Shown here in pieces: positions 11,301-22,556 of a stretch of DNA of 64,000 bases (position 1 is its first letter; every line of letters begins with the position of its first letter). The notes beneath the pieces were generated by a model, which saw only the letters and a program-made list of their open reading frames with translations, was not told where the DNA came from and did not search any database. The DNA comes from Adineta ricciae (lineage: Eukaryota; Rotifera; Eurotatoria; Adinetida; Adinetidae): positions 62,001 through 126,000 of the forward strand of contig CAJNOJ010000165.1 in the NCBI GenBank assembly GCA_905250025.1. The letters are read 5' to 3'. The translations under genes and the position numbers were made by a program.

Positions 11301-14300
11301 CCCGTCAAACTTCATTAATTCTTCCTCATTTATCGAGTTTTGTTATGCTTTGAAACCAACTAACAGAATATTGATTATCTAAGATACATGTTTCTATCCG
11401 ACCGAGATAAATCATCTTTATATTCTTTTGACATTATCGATCGGAAAGAATTCAAAGGAACGGAGATTTTGGTATAGACCTCTGATACGATTATTGAATT
11501 AATATTCGATTATTCATTTAACAACATGATAATCAACAAATCTTTGTCTTGCTAAACAAAAACAAAGATTCGATTCGATTAGATTATACGATTGATTAAT
11601 CATGTTTTCTATCTATTTTAGTTGAAGAAGATGAACCAACATACATGCAAATCGTTCCATCGTCATCAACTCATTCGAATCTACCTGAATCAATTTCTCT
11701 TTCATTACCATGGGAATCCTATCTTCCTTTCATGCAAGCGATTCTTCACTACTATCTGCTAGTTTTCCCCTATCGACTTCGCCCATTGCCCATCGAACCG
11801 CCCGAAAGTACGGATGAAGAAAAGCCTGTAACAGTAAAGTTACATCAATCGACATCGACAACTTCATTGAGTCAACGTTTGATAAAAACTTCTCGAACAG
11901 TCTCGACGCAAACCTTTTCAATCCCATCATTGGATTTAACCAATATTCATCCGGCAGACACCAATGAAACTTGTACACTTAATTCAGTTAAACGACGCCG
12001 ATTTCCTTTCAATCACCCACTTTTATCTTCCTCATCTCTATTCACAAATTTTTTTCGTCAATCATCACGAAACGTACTTTCACATTCACGTCAGAATTCC
12101 GATAAATCATCTGCTTCACTTTGGCAGCGTTCCTCGCCTGCATCATCTACATATCCATTTCGACATCAACGTTCACCTCCGTACCATTCATCAACTGTTT
12201 TTCGTCAAATCGAATCGGAAATGGACAACATTCTCTCCGTCGAACATCGTCCGCGTGCATCATCATCGTCGGCTAGTCTTCTTCATACGACCTATGGGCA
12301 AGGTAATCAAATACCCTCACATTGGCATCGGCCGTTGAAACACCGGCATCCTTATCAATCTCATTCATCGTATTTATTAACCAATCCACACCCGTACAAT
12401 CCTCGTAACCACCACGCATTAACTTCGACAACAAATACAATCTCATCTGATTCGTCGTCTGTTTTTCATCGATTTAATCCTCGAGTATTAAGTTCCATTT
12501 CTCATTCTCATCATACATCGTCTCAACGCCTAAATGACGAACATATCGTCGCTGCTAACGAACGCAAAGCTCTTCGAGTTCTCATGATCATCTTTTGTGT
12601 CTTTGTTACTCTATGGACACCGTTTTTTATATGTACATTTATATCAGCTGTATGTGAACAATGTCGTGAACGTATCTCATCGACAATCTGGTTTTCAATA
12701 ACATGGCTTGGTTATAGTTCCTCAATGGCTAATCCTTTTATCTATACGATATTTAGTGATGTTTTTCGACGTGCATTTACAAATATCATTTTCTGTCGGT
12801 CAAATGAGTCAGTATTCTCGCGACAATTTTCAACAAAATCGTCTCGACAGAAAGGTGCTCCTACCGCTGCTCATCAGACGAATAATCATCAACTCTCTTT
12901 TCGGCGAAGTCCAAACCCTGATTATTCGAATCCATCGACACCAATACAATTGAACTCTCCTCCGATCCCGCTGGGCGAAAGTGATGGCACGATTTATATC
13001 AATCGGTGCGCGTCAGATTTATTACGTTAATTGAATAAAGCATCATGATTTGTAGCATGTTTCTTTTCTTTTGCTCGATTTTCAACTTACCCAAGTTCTT
13101 GAAGCGTTTCAATCAGTTGTTGTTTTTGTTCAGGTAGCATTCGTGCGAAAACAGTACCACGAACGCACAACTAAAGCGAATAGAAATGTTGAAAAATGCA
13201 CAAACAAAAGATAAACTTACCCGACGTAATAATTCAGGATGTTTCTCACGTACAACTTGGAAAGATTTGCCAGATATAGCAAAATGATACGGTGTTCGAC
13301 GATCAAGTTCAATCAAACGATGCGACTAGAAAATATTAGATTTGACATTCACCGTTTTCACTTTTCATAATCAAAAGTATTTATTGTTATGTTTTTGTTT
13401 TGTTACTTCGCCATTGACATATGAAAACATGATCAAATAACTGTAATCCGGTCTGTCAATATTCCGATTAGTTTTCTTCTCGGCACGAACGACATCAGAA
13501 ATAGATATGATTATTTAAGAGAGTAATAGATTCTTTCATTAGAAATATTTATCTAGTAATTAGTTATAGAGTGACTTCAAAGAAAGATAATGACACATCT
13601 GCATCGAATTTTTCTTTCTTGAAAGAGATTTTTGTATTTATGATTTATACGTACACTTTGATCATAACGAACTTCTTTCACTCTTCGATTATAAACTTGA
13701 GCATAAGTGAAAGTCGGTGTATCGTCCGATTCAGTTGCTTCAATAGCGATAATTTTTGCATCATCCGGGATCATATCACAATCACGAGCAACACTTAACG
13801 CTGTCAACATGTTATCACCTAGACATGATTATTTCGAAGTTAAGTCATTGAACGTGACAAGTCCTACGCACCAGTGCACATAATTGTTCGAATATTTGCA
13901 TTTGAAAGAACTTTTAATACTCCTAGAAGAAATACAAGCTATTTGCTGAGAGAAATAAGAATAGATTTACCTTCCGTTTGCGGCTTTAGTCGATTCTCCA
14001 TAATGACAAGACCGAGAAAGATTAGACTATGTTCAATTTTCTCTCTAATAATCGTTACAATTAATTAGATACACTAATGTGTACAAAAACAAACAACTAA
14101 CCGTTCAATTCGTTGAATTTTCACGTAGTTCAATTCTAATGGTTTATAAGCCATTGCTAATACCCGATAGCCTTGTTTAGCGTATGTGGAAAGAACTTCA
14201 TTGAAGTTTTTCGGAACTAATCGAAGAAGATTGTTCGATTATCTTTAGCAAAGTACCAAGTCTTACTTGTCTCAGGTCTTGAAAGTTCGGCAATTTTTTC

Positions 14301-17300
14301 CGGTGAACCTTTGGTTAATAAATCAAATGAATCTTTGGCAAGAATTCGTACAATTACACTTGTTCGTTGTAATGATGAACTGAATGGCAATTGTCGAACA
14401 ATACCAATCTCAAATGGAATATTCTACGAAGGAAAGACGAACATGAGGATTTTTTTATTTGCGATTTTTTTTCATTGACTTACTCCAGCAATTAATGAGC
14501 TGACAGAGCCGGAAAGACGACCCGGCGGTGGTGCGATATTGTTTGGCGAGTTAATAGGTCGAACAATCGTAGGAAAAAGCATATCAAAGTTAGCTTGTTC
14601 ATTTTCAGCTGGTTCATATAATTCATATTGAGTAAATGAAAGCATTTTTAAATCAAGTGGATCACCAGCAAGTTCACCGTTGATTCTTGTTAAAGTATGA
14701 CAAGCTGAATTGAATGAGATATATCGAAATGAAGTTCTCTATAGAATAATCAACACTACGTACCAGCCATACAGACAATGATCATACTGTGTGTTTCCTC
14801 ATCACGCCAATTTAAATCTGTCACTTCAGTTGTTTGAGAGCCAAATTCAATTTTTTCCATCGTATTGCTTGCATCATATGAGTGGGTAATAGGCACGACA
14901 CATTGAAGATCAAGTCCATCTTCTGTCAATGTGCCTGTCTAAATAATCAGATGTGCTTGATGAGAATACAACAGTGTGATCAATGAGCACGAACTTTATC
15001 GAAGACAACGGTGTTCACTGATCCACATATGTTGATGGAACGAGGACTAATACAAAAAATATTCATTTTTTTCAAACGATTTTGGGCATAGACGAGGCCC
15101 GCTGAAAGAGCGGCAGGAAGGGCAGGCGGAACAGCGATAGTAGTCACATCAATGGTACGTTTGATAATGACACCAGGTGGTTCACCGCGTATAATTCGCA
15201 TGACTAACGAAAAGATCATGCCACCAAGTGCAATTATTGCCATACCACCAACATATTTGTATGTATCGGTGTTGAATTTAAAATCAACCGGTTTTGGATA
15301 AAGAATCGATCGGATTAATTCACCTTTCGCCGTGTTGAATGCTACAGAAAACTTCTCGTAGATACAACCCTGGTTTCTTTGCGTCAATTTACCTGTCCGA
15401 ATGACCACACCACGTACTTCACCAGCGCCATAGTAACGCGTTTGAATAACAGATGTTCCACTAAATAAAATGAATCGATTGTGCTCAGAAATACTGAATG
15501 GTTCGTCAAGTCCTGGATGATCAGCTGATGATTGATAATAAGGAATTTGAACTTTCGTCACAGGAATACTTTCACCAGTTAACATAGATTCATTGACAAT
15601 AACGTTTCCATTCAATAGGACAGCATCACATTGCATCATTGACGAACTTCGGATAACGATAACATCACCTGGAACGAGATCTTCGCTAATTATATCACGT
15701 TGTTCTTCTAGAATAGGCCAAAGAAGTTTTTCCTCAGTTGAACAAGTTCCTTCTCATCCATCAAACCTTCGTGTGTTTCGGGATTATATATAATCACAGT
15801 GTTTACTTCTGATTGATGGACTGTATCACGTAAAGCTCGTTCATTCTAGTGGAATACAGTTATTCGTGGGTCATATTGTTTAGTTTGAAATTTCAAAGAA
15901 CTTACTTTTCGAACTTCACGTAATGTTAGTATGACCGAAACAACAGTTATAAAGACAATGCATGATGCATAGGTAACATATTCATCGGCAAACCAGAGAA
16001 TGCAGGAAAATAGTTGAAAGATATAGAATGGAGAAAGAACCTATTGATTTTATATGAAAGAAAAGAAGAAAAAATCGTTTTTGTTGGAAATTTGTTCAAA
16101 TGATCTTCATTTACTTCTTGAATAAGCAAGCGAAAGATAGGAGTCAGACGAAGACCAATGCTGTTTTCACCATATATAATTTTTCTTGAAAAAAAAATTG
16201 ATCGAATTAGATCAACAACAATATTCATTCAATCAATTACTTTTGTGCACGTTCTTCGACTGTAAGTGGACGAATCTGACTAAAATAATCACATTTGACA
16301 TTGTTTTCAACACCCCTAATCGAAATAGAGCATCTCCTCAATAGATTTTCTAATCCAACTGATTCCTATATTTACAAAAGTTTAGTAAATTTATATTCTG
16401 CTTCGTGCCAAACATAATGCCATCGTTTGTTAACGAAATATCGATGAACAGCTCTCTAAACAATCATGAAAAAGATTCCCAACAACGAACAAATAACATT
16501 ATGCTTTCTTCGTATTTAGAATCACTATCACCATCGTTGTGTCAAGATGCATTCAAATACGCATACACTACAAAATGATTTTCTCCTTCAAAGATTCTTA
16601 GTCTTTGCATCAATTGCATAGCAACTCGTGATAGTCGATTGACACCGAGCCAAATGAAACTACCGATATTCACATAAAAAGCACATATGAAAAAAAAGGT
16701 AACGGTAATAAATAGCGGGAAGAAGTAAAGGGTTGACAAATGGCGATAGACAAACGAAGGATTAATATGAGTAGAAATGTTGATGTTAAATGTTGTGCGG
16801 GTATATTTTAGTATAGGTCAGACTAGATATAGAAATATTATTACGTTTTCGGTTTCACACAAAATCATTTCTTGACAATGACGATGATGATAGATCCATT
16901 TCCGAAGAAAAAACTAGACACAAATAAAAGAGTGAGAGAAAAATATCGTTGATATGCGTTGGACAACATGCGTTATTGACGAACATTCATTTACAAAAGA
17001 ACATGTCACCAATGCAAAGCCAAACAAATCTACCTACCGTTCGTCGATATTTGTTCCTTGTACGCAGCGTAGCAGAATTGCTGCTGAGAAAAGGTTCACC
17101 TGTAGACTAAAGACTCTCGATCGTTTTATAGAATTCTTTTTGTTATGGAAGAAAATCGAGTGAATTATATGATGATGAGGATGATACGAAGAAGAAGAGT
17201 TTTCCTATCGCTTCACTTACATCATCTGTCTGTTGTTGATCAGAAAAATGATCATAACGTGAACGATTTGCAGGCGTGAAGTTTCTGTAAAATGAAACAT

Positions 17301-17874
17301 AGAATGAAGTTTATAAACAGATCGAATTTCAGTACCGAGAATCATTTGGATCATTCGGATTTAAATTTGGATCGACTTTCAGCACAGTTTCAACATACCA
17401 TTGTTGATATCGATCCTAATCAACATAAAATGACTATGGAGATTTTTCTAAACTGCCATTTTTACTTTCAATAATACATATTGAGCAACAGCAAGATCAG
17501 CTCGCGTACAATAGCATCGTACAAACCAATGAGGCTTCCAATAGAATACCAAACGAAGAAATCCAACTGTTAGAAAAATAAATATCCAGGTTATAATTGT
17601 TCGTGCTATCGACCGATTATATCCATATAAGACCTAGAAAAGGTTGACATTTCTTCGCAGAAAAACGTCTTTCAAGTACATACAAATTGGTCATCTGTTC
17701 CATCGTTTACAATCTGGTAGGATCGAATGCCACTGGATTGAGGCATATCATTGGATGAACCAATCTGAAAAGAAAGAAAGAAAAAAAAACCAGAAGTTTA
17801 TTTGAGATGATTTCTCAATTAGCAAATACTTGGTGAAGTTCAAACGATTTCCCATTATCCTGATGATTAGTCAT
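5307..17874 (-). CDS. P5B-type transport ATPase (ATP13A2/3-like)
   Basis: Endolysosomal P5B ATPase; known members export polyamines from lysosomes. I read 33 exons, from ATG 17874 (exon 17874-17830) to TGA 5307. All phases close, for 1,287 aa (family usually ~1,180-1,230). Visible marks: P5B N-terminal hairpin ending in FYWKPHW; A-domain [12 protein letters not shown]4 signature [12 protein letters not shown]; phosphorylation site [13 protein letters not shown], with an intron between K (14995) and T (14938); N-domain [10 protein letters not shown]-domain FARMLPEQK; hinge [18 protein letters not shown]; six C-terminal membrane segments. Introns are mostly 45-80 nt. Two are exceptional: the 6,058-nt intron 13090-7033 between ...ETLQELG and YYVSMCGDG, which contains the GPCR gene on the opposite strand, and the one preceding a 14-nt micro-exon (6825-6812). 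The apparent frame break near 15740 is a normal 59-nt intron. ATP13A2 and ATP13A3 cannot be told apart here. Confidence 0.92.
6812..6825 (-). other. 14-nt micro-exon of the P5B ATPase gene
   Basis: The exon lies between AG at 6827-6826 and GT at 6811-6810 and codes for the EGRA part of the conserved IREGRAAL stretch right after the last P-domain motif. It is needed to keep frame: the upstream exon ends in phase 2 (CG at 6880) and the downstream exon starts with CA at 6762. Without it, four conserved residues and the frame are lost. Confidence 0.85.
7033..9509. other. Intron/intergenic stretch without a gene
   Basis: First part of the giant ATPase intron, upstream of the nested receptor gene. 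I see only AT-rich sequence, short purine/pyrimidine runs and a (TA)n tract; no open frame shows protein-like composition. The receptor's promoter and 5' exon(s) must lie here. An ATG at 9254 opens a short frame but does not join the receptor in phase. Confidence 0.6.
9043..9064. repeat. (TA)n microsatellite
   Basis: About eleven TA units within the large ATPase intron, upstream of the nested receptor gene. Confidence 0.9.
9510..13030 (+). CDS. 5-HT2-like aminergic GPCR, nested in the ATPase intron
   Basis: Class A amine receptor, closest by eye to 5-HT2 serotonin receptors (usually Gq-coupled, plasma membrane). Exons 9510-9633, 9912-10073, 10130-~11260 and 11622-13030 close in frame. The true 5' end is unresolved; a splice acceptor precedes 9510, and ATG 9606 would begin inside TM1. 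Hallmarks: TM1 GNVLV; TM2 SLAIADCL (D2.50); TM3 [15 protein letters not shown] with the amine-binding Asp (D3.32); SMDRYFTIR (DRY); TM6 LWTPFF (W6.48, P6.50); TM7 [10 protein letters not shown] (NPxxY). Cysteines for the TM3-ECL2 bridge are present (HYACI, NGVCAP). The third intracellular loop is exceptional: some 660 residues of Ser/Thr/Asn-rich sequence including a glutamine run (10941-10971), itself interrupted by a 361-nt intron. The C-tail is also long. The gene is wholly inside the ATPase intron on the opposite strand. Confidence 0.88.
10941..10971 (+). repeat. CAA/CAG repeat coding a glutamine run in the receptor ICL3
   Basis: Mostly CAA and CAG codons, giving a run of Gln with single Leu interruptions, in the low-complexity third intracellular loop of the nested receptor. 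Confidence 0.85.
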
Positions 17875-18769
17875 CGAAAACGATACGATTTTTTTATGAT
17901 GTATCGCGTCTTCAACCTTCACCAATATATTGTCTTAGATGCTGCTATGAATGTGGAGACATGTCCTTAACCTTTTCGTAAATCCGTTTGAAAAATATGA
18001 ATTGTTTTTCTTTTGTGTTCTTTTATAGACTAGAGAAACAAGATCTATGATTTTTCTTCGTTCGTTACAATCAATCTATCTTCTAAGGATTTAACTAAAT
18101 ATACAATATATTGTCGAAAGAAAAATATTAACTCAGGGCTTCGAGTCTGATCAAATACATTTCTTTAACAAATGTTTCCCTCGCCATGTTTACCTGTACA
18201 ACAGTGATTAAATACCAGATATTGAATGCAAAATATGAGTGTAGCTCATGAAAAAACGACAAGTATTTCGTTAATCAGCGAAAGAACGCATGTTAAATAT
18301 CGCAGTACAAATCTTTCTGATAAGGAACATGTATATTTCACCATTTTCGTTACAGAGCCACGTGGAATATCGAGTAAATATAAGCTTTTACTGTGTTTTG
18401 GTCGAAAATAGGGGTAGGTCCGAGAAGAACAAAAGAGCACAGAAACGAACGAAATAATAGCATGGATAGAAAAAGAAATGAAATATAGAAATAATAAACA
18501 AAACAATAAAATCTATCATATTGGATAGCAAATCTAACCAACGAGAAAGAAGCAAAAAAAATACTATGGTTATGTATAGTATTATTATTCCGTTTGCTCC
18601 TGAAAACTCTATTTGTAGAAAAGAACAGCGTGAGAAATTGAGTTTATTAATCTGTCTTGAGAATTCTCTGACGTCATTAATAAAGATATGACGAAAAGAA
18701 TTCTATTTTGTTAAAATCGATGAGAAAAAAAGGAAGAAGCCCTATACGATACTGTTTTTGGAATAATTC
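17875..18769. other. Intergenic region, no gene seen
   Basis: Between the ATPase start codon and the tRNA-Sec gene. The part next to 17874 should hold the ATPase promoter and 5' UTR. No reading frame here has protein-like composition. A run of seven T on the minus strand at about 18725-18731 could terminate Pol III transcription of the tRNA, some 40 nt past its 3' end. Confidence 0.5.
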
Positions 18770-18855
18770 GCTCGGTAGGCAGAATCGAACTGCTACGCCG
18801 CGAAGCGTCCCTAGGTTTGAAGCCTAGCCCCGGCACCAGCCGAACTCAACCGAGC
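18770..18855 (-). tRNA. Selenocysteine tRNA, anticodon TCA
   Basis: An 86-nt tRNA on the minus strand. The anticodon arm is CTAGG-CTTCAAA-CCTAG, reading TCA. The acceptor arm pairs GCTCGGTTG with the 3' end over 9 bp (one mismatch). The T arm is short (GCAG/CTGC around TTCGATT), giving the 9/4 fold typical of eukaryotic tRNA-Sec. The D stem is long (TCGGC/GCCGG around TGGT) and there is an extended variable arm (ACGC..GCGT). These points exclude an ordinary Ser or suppressor tRNA. It implies that this organism makes selenoproteins. Confidence 0.92.
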
Positions 18856-19221
18856 ATTTAGACGATCATCTCAGACCTTTATATATTGAAATACAACAAA
18901 ACAGTTCTGAAAAGAAATGCGGTGAATTGATTTGCAACAAATTTTGTCAGTTAGTGACACCTGTTTGCATTTGAAATTAAAATTCAATTACAATTTGAAA
19001 CGAAGTCTTTGAAGTGTAAAAATATGAGAAGAAAACATTTTGAAACAAATCGAAATTTCAAGTGCGCATCTATTGACATCTATGACGAAATTTTTATGCC
19101 ATTGGATTCGATGATCAGCGAACAAATGAGTGTGTCATCCAAAACTATGTCAATTTGAAGTACTTGCTTGCAAAAGCAGAGAAAACGATAATCATATAGT
19201 GAGAACCTAATTTTATTCAAA
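18856..19221. other. Divergent spacer between tRNA-Sec (-) and ARMH3 (+)
   Basis: 366 bp with no open frame of interest. It should contain the external promoter of the tRNA and the ARMH3 promoter/5' UTR. Confidence 0.5.
18879..18886 (-). promoter_or_regulatory. Putative upstream TATA element of the tRNA-Sec gene
   Basis: TATATA-type element 24-31 nt upstream of the tRNA 5' end (minus strand). Animal tRNA-Sec genes are known to use an external, U6-like Pol III promoter with a TATA box near -30, so the spacing fits. No proximal sequence element was identified. Confidence 0.5.
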
Positions 19222-22200
19222 ATGTCAGCAGATAGTAATAGTGGTAATAAATCATTCTGGCCGGTCAAAACAGCGTTCAAAGAGAAAATTGTCGTCCTCT
19301 ATGACGCTCTCTTAAGTGTAAGTCTAGTATTTGTTTCTTCAATGTGTTGAATGATAAGAGAATCATTATCCCCAGGGTGATCAGCCATGGCTAGATAATG
19401 GACATTATTGGGATGACTTTTTCCTTTTGAAAGTCAATGCAAAATATCTATTAGAAGAGCTCGATCGAAATTATGTTGAAAAACCAGCCATTCTAAAAGT
19501 ATGATTCCATTTTGATTGATCATTGTTGAGAATATATCCGTTTTCTAGCCTCAATTGAATACTATTTTTGATCAATGTCTTGTTTTTGTCAATTCTGCAC
19601 ATCGCATTCGACAATTGAATGCTTATTATGTAAGTAAAGAGACTTGTGATCTTAACAGGAGACCTGACATTTTTCTCTATAGACAATTTGTGTTCTGATA
19701 CATGCAGTCAGCCGAGTCAATCAACGAAATGGTTTTGGTCATCCGGCATTGGATTTTCTTTGCGGTAGTGAAGGTGCCGAGAACAAATTCGAAGTAAATC
19801 TTTCCTCCTACACACGATTTAATTCATCAAATGTTATGTTTTGTCTTGTTAGATTCTAATTGAATCAGTTAACCATACATTTCTCATCGATGACAGTTTA
19901 TCTGGAAGTACCTTATTAAAAAACGCTGCCTTCGACGTCATTCTTACTTGTTGTACAACAATGCTGAATATTAATGAAAATATGCTGATGGATTACATGA
20001 TGGCAAATGCTAATCTGTTCGATTCAATTACACAATTAATCATTCGCTCACCTGCAAGTCATGGTTACGATATTTGTCTTCTGTTAGCGTTGCTTTTACA
20101 ATATCATAAATATGATGTAAGCGAAATCTAATTGGGAAGATTCTCTTCGATGTTATTTTCTTGTTATTAGACATCTAATACATATATTGTGCGATTTTCT
20201 GTTTTTGATGATGAAGTAGCCTTGACGGTAAGTTGATGAAGCTGATGGTTTGAAAATACAGGTATTTCTTGTGATTTGTAGAGTTTAGCACAAGTAATTG
20301 GCTCATCTCTTTGTGAATATAATAAGTAAAATGATTGATATGTGTTTGTTGGCGGAAAAAGGAGTGACGAATGACAATTTTATCTAGAGCTTATGATATC
20401 GAACGAACAGCCAATGAGTCCTCATCCTGGTGGAGTTCATTAACAACATTCGTAAGTTTTGTATTCTAATTCCATGGAAAATCTGTTCGTTGTTGTCAAT
20501 AATCTCTGATAGGTACTTAGTAAAGTCTTTGATACTTTATTCTAGGTTGGTTCAGCCATTCAGTCTACTGGCGGCAATCGCCGAATGAAAAAGTAAAGTG
20601 TTTTTTCCTCTATTCTCAGTTTTTCAATCTTTTCTCGTGTAGAGTTGATGATTGCCTTCTACTTGCATTCTATGAAGCTGTTCATTTAAATCGGAACTTT
20701 ATTTCTGCATTAACACATGTAACTATTTCATAGCATCGAAAAACACAATTGAAATTATTTGGTTTTTAGACAGCTACTAATTCATGGGGCACGAAAAGCT
20801 CGTCTTCTAGTGATATTTTGCCGCCATCTTTACCAGCTATGGCTACACCAGCTACATTGATGAGTAAATAGATCACTGATTATTTCCTGAGGCTAACAAT
20901 ATCATTTTTTTTTTGCTCTACAGCACAAGAACAAACAGATTTTTCTGATATGGATGATTTTTCTGGATCAAATAATCTTCTCTCTGTATTTCTCGAATAT
21001 TGTTCAATTATCCAACAGTTCTCCAAAAGTAATTTGATTGATTGTTCTTCTTTTTTTTAATCTCATGTCACTCATTTCAGATGAAGATATGTGTAATACA
21101 ACCAAATTATGCTATTTGATTCTCCTCTGTATAACAGAAGATGAATTCGCTAATGCGACAATGCACGATGAAAATGTTATATTCAGTGTTTACCTTCACA
21201 AAGCCGTATGAATCTTCCATCTCTTGATGTTCCAAACTGACTTTTCTTTCTCTTTCCAGCCTATGCGCCATCGTAAACAAAACAATGAGAAGAATTCTCC
21301 ATCACGTCCTTTAGCCGTTGCCTTATTAGATCTCACGATGGAATTTATCTGGAGTCATATGATGCGTAATTTTCCCTATGATCTGTATACGTAAGTTTCG
21401 TTTTCTCGTACATAAGTAAACACCCAACTGCTCAATAGGAAATGTATTGGAATCATTCAACGTATACTTTCTTTTCAAAAACGTACACGAACACGATTAT
21501 CATATTCTTGGCGACCACTGTGGAATGGTAAGTTTATCATTTCGAAATTTCATTTCGGAAACATTCTTCTACTTAGCATTGATCACTCTTTTAAAATTTC
21601 TTCAAAATTGTGAGTCACAATTAGCCAAACATCGTGATTTGTTTCAACTCGCATCTAAAATCATTAATATCTTCAATTTGTTCATTACGTTCGGTGACAC
21701 ATTTCTACGCACTCCTGAAGCTTACGATGAAGTCTTTTATGAAACAGTACGATGCTATCATATATTTGATAACCTCTTTGCATTTGGTAAGTTTTCACGT
21801 TCACTAGTCAATCGACTATTTAACATTTCTCTTAGCTTGTCGGTATGCAAACAATGATAATGAATTCAAAGAATCAGCGTTGAAACTGATGGTGAATTTA
21901 ACAAATATTAAGTAAGAATAAATATGTCTCAACGGAAACATCTTATGCATTTCTTTATTAGATTGATCACACATCATTTCAACACGAAGATTGAAGCTAT
22001 TTCAAATAATCAAAACAATCCATTAACGGAGAATCAAGTAAAATTTGAAAGGCGACTAAACGTGTTGCTTTCACCTTTTGATCTTTTAGGTTTTAGAAAT
22101 CATTCGAAATAATTACGACACATTAGCACTGAAACTTCATGACGATCTCGATCAATATGATATCTATTCCGAAAAAGCCACCGAAGCTTCGTTTTTGGCC

Positions 22201-22366
22201 AATATCGTAAATAGATACAAGGATTTTCTTCGGAACCATTTTCATTGAATGTCTCTCCTAGACACGCAATATAATCGGCAACTATCGTCGTCAATATTCA
22301 CTGGACACAAATAGTACAGTTCAACTGTCGAGTATACTTCTCAATGAAGTTCCAACAATCAGTTAA
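19222..22366 (+). CDS. ARMH3: ARMH3 (C10orf76-like) armadillo-like helical protein
   Basis: Golgi-associated helical protein; in mammals ARMH3 binds PI4KB and GBF1 and supports PI4P production. The start ATG 19222 begins [30 protein letters not shown], matching the family's TPLKEKIVVIYES opening. First exons are 19222-19317 and 19376-19498; many short introns follow. Diagnostic matches run to the C-terminus: [84 protein letters not shown]. The end, [13 protein letters not shown] at 22366, mirrors the vertebrate EFSTIS end. Length, near 690 aa, fits the family. LAS1 starts 191 bp downstream on the same strand. Confidence 0.9.
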
Positions 22367-22556
22367 ATCGGTCAATTAGCATTTGACTCTCAACTAGTGA
22401 CTTATATATTTCTTTTCATGTTGAATGTTTCTGTGATAGTCACTAAACATTTTCAGACTTCGTTCGTTCCTTCTTTTTTTGTCTTCTCGTCATTTCCAAA
22501 GAAAATAGCAAATTTTACCTGTACATACGAAGTCTTTATGATGATTATTATTATAG

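Noticed and set aside
7033..13090. Two separate ATPase genes instead of one gene with a giant intron
   Set aside because: The two halves contain complementary, non-overlapping parts of one P5B protein and the junction keeps phase and conserved sequence.
15700..15770. Apparent frameshift in the P5B ATPase A-domain
   Set aside because: A 59-nt intron (15766-15708, GTTTGA...TTCTAG) in phase 1 removes it and restores [20 protein letters not shown].
16316..16375. Possible extra ATPase exon reading [13 protein letters not shown]
   Set aside because: It follows an in-frame stop and is better explained as a 60-nt intron; skipping it gives the family-like [12 protein letters not shown] sequence.
16542..16739. 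Minus-strand hydrophobic frame inside an ATPase intron
   Set aside because: Adding it would break the phase between the flanking ATPase exons, and it has no counterpart in P5B proteins.
18226..18411. 61-codon frame near the tRNA-Sec gene
   Set aside because: No motif and no context; chance open frame.
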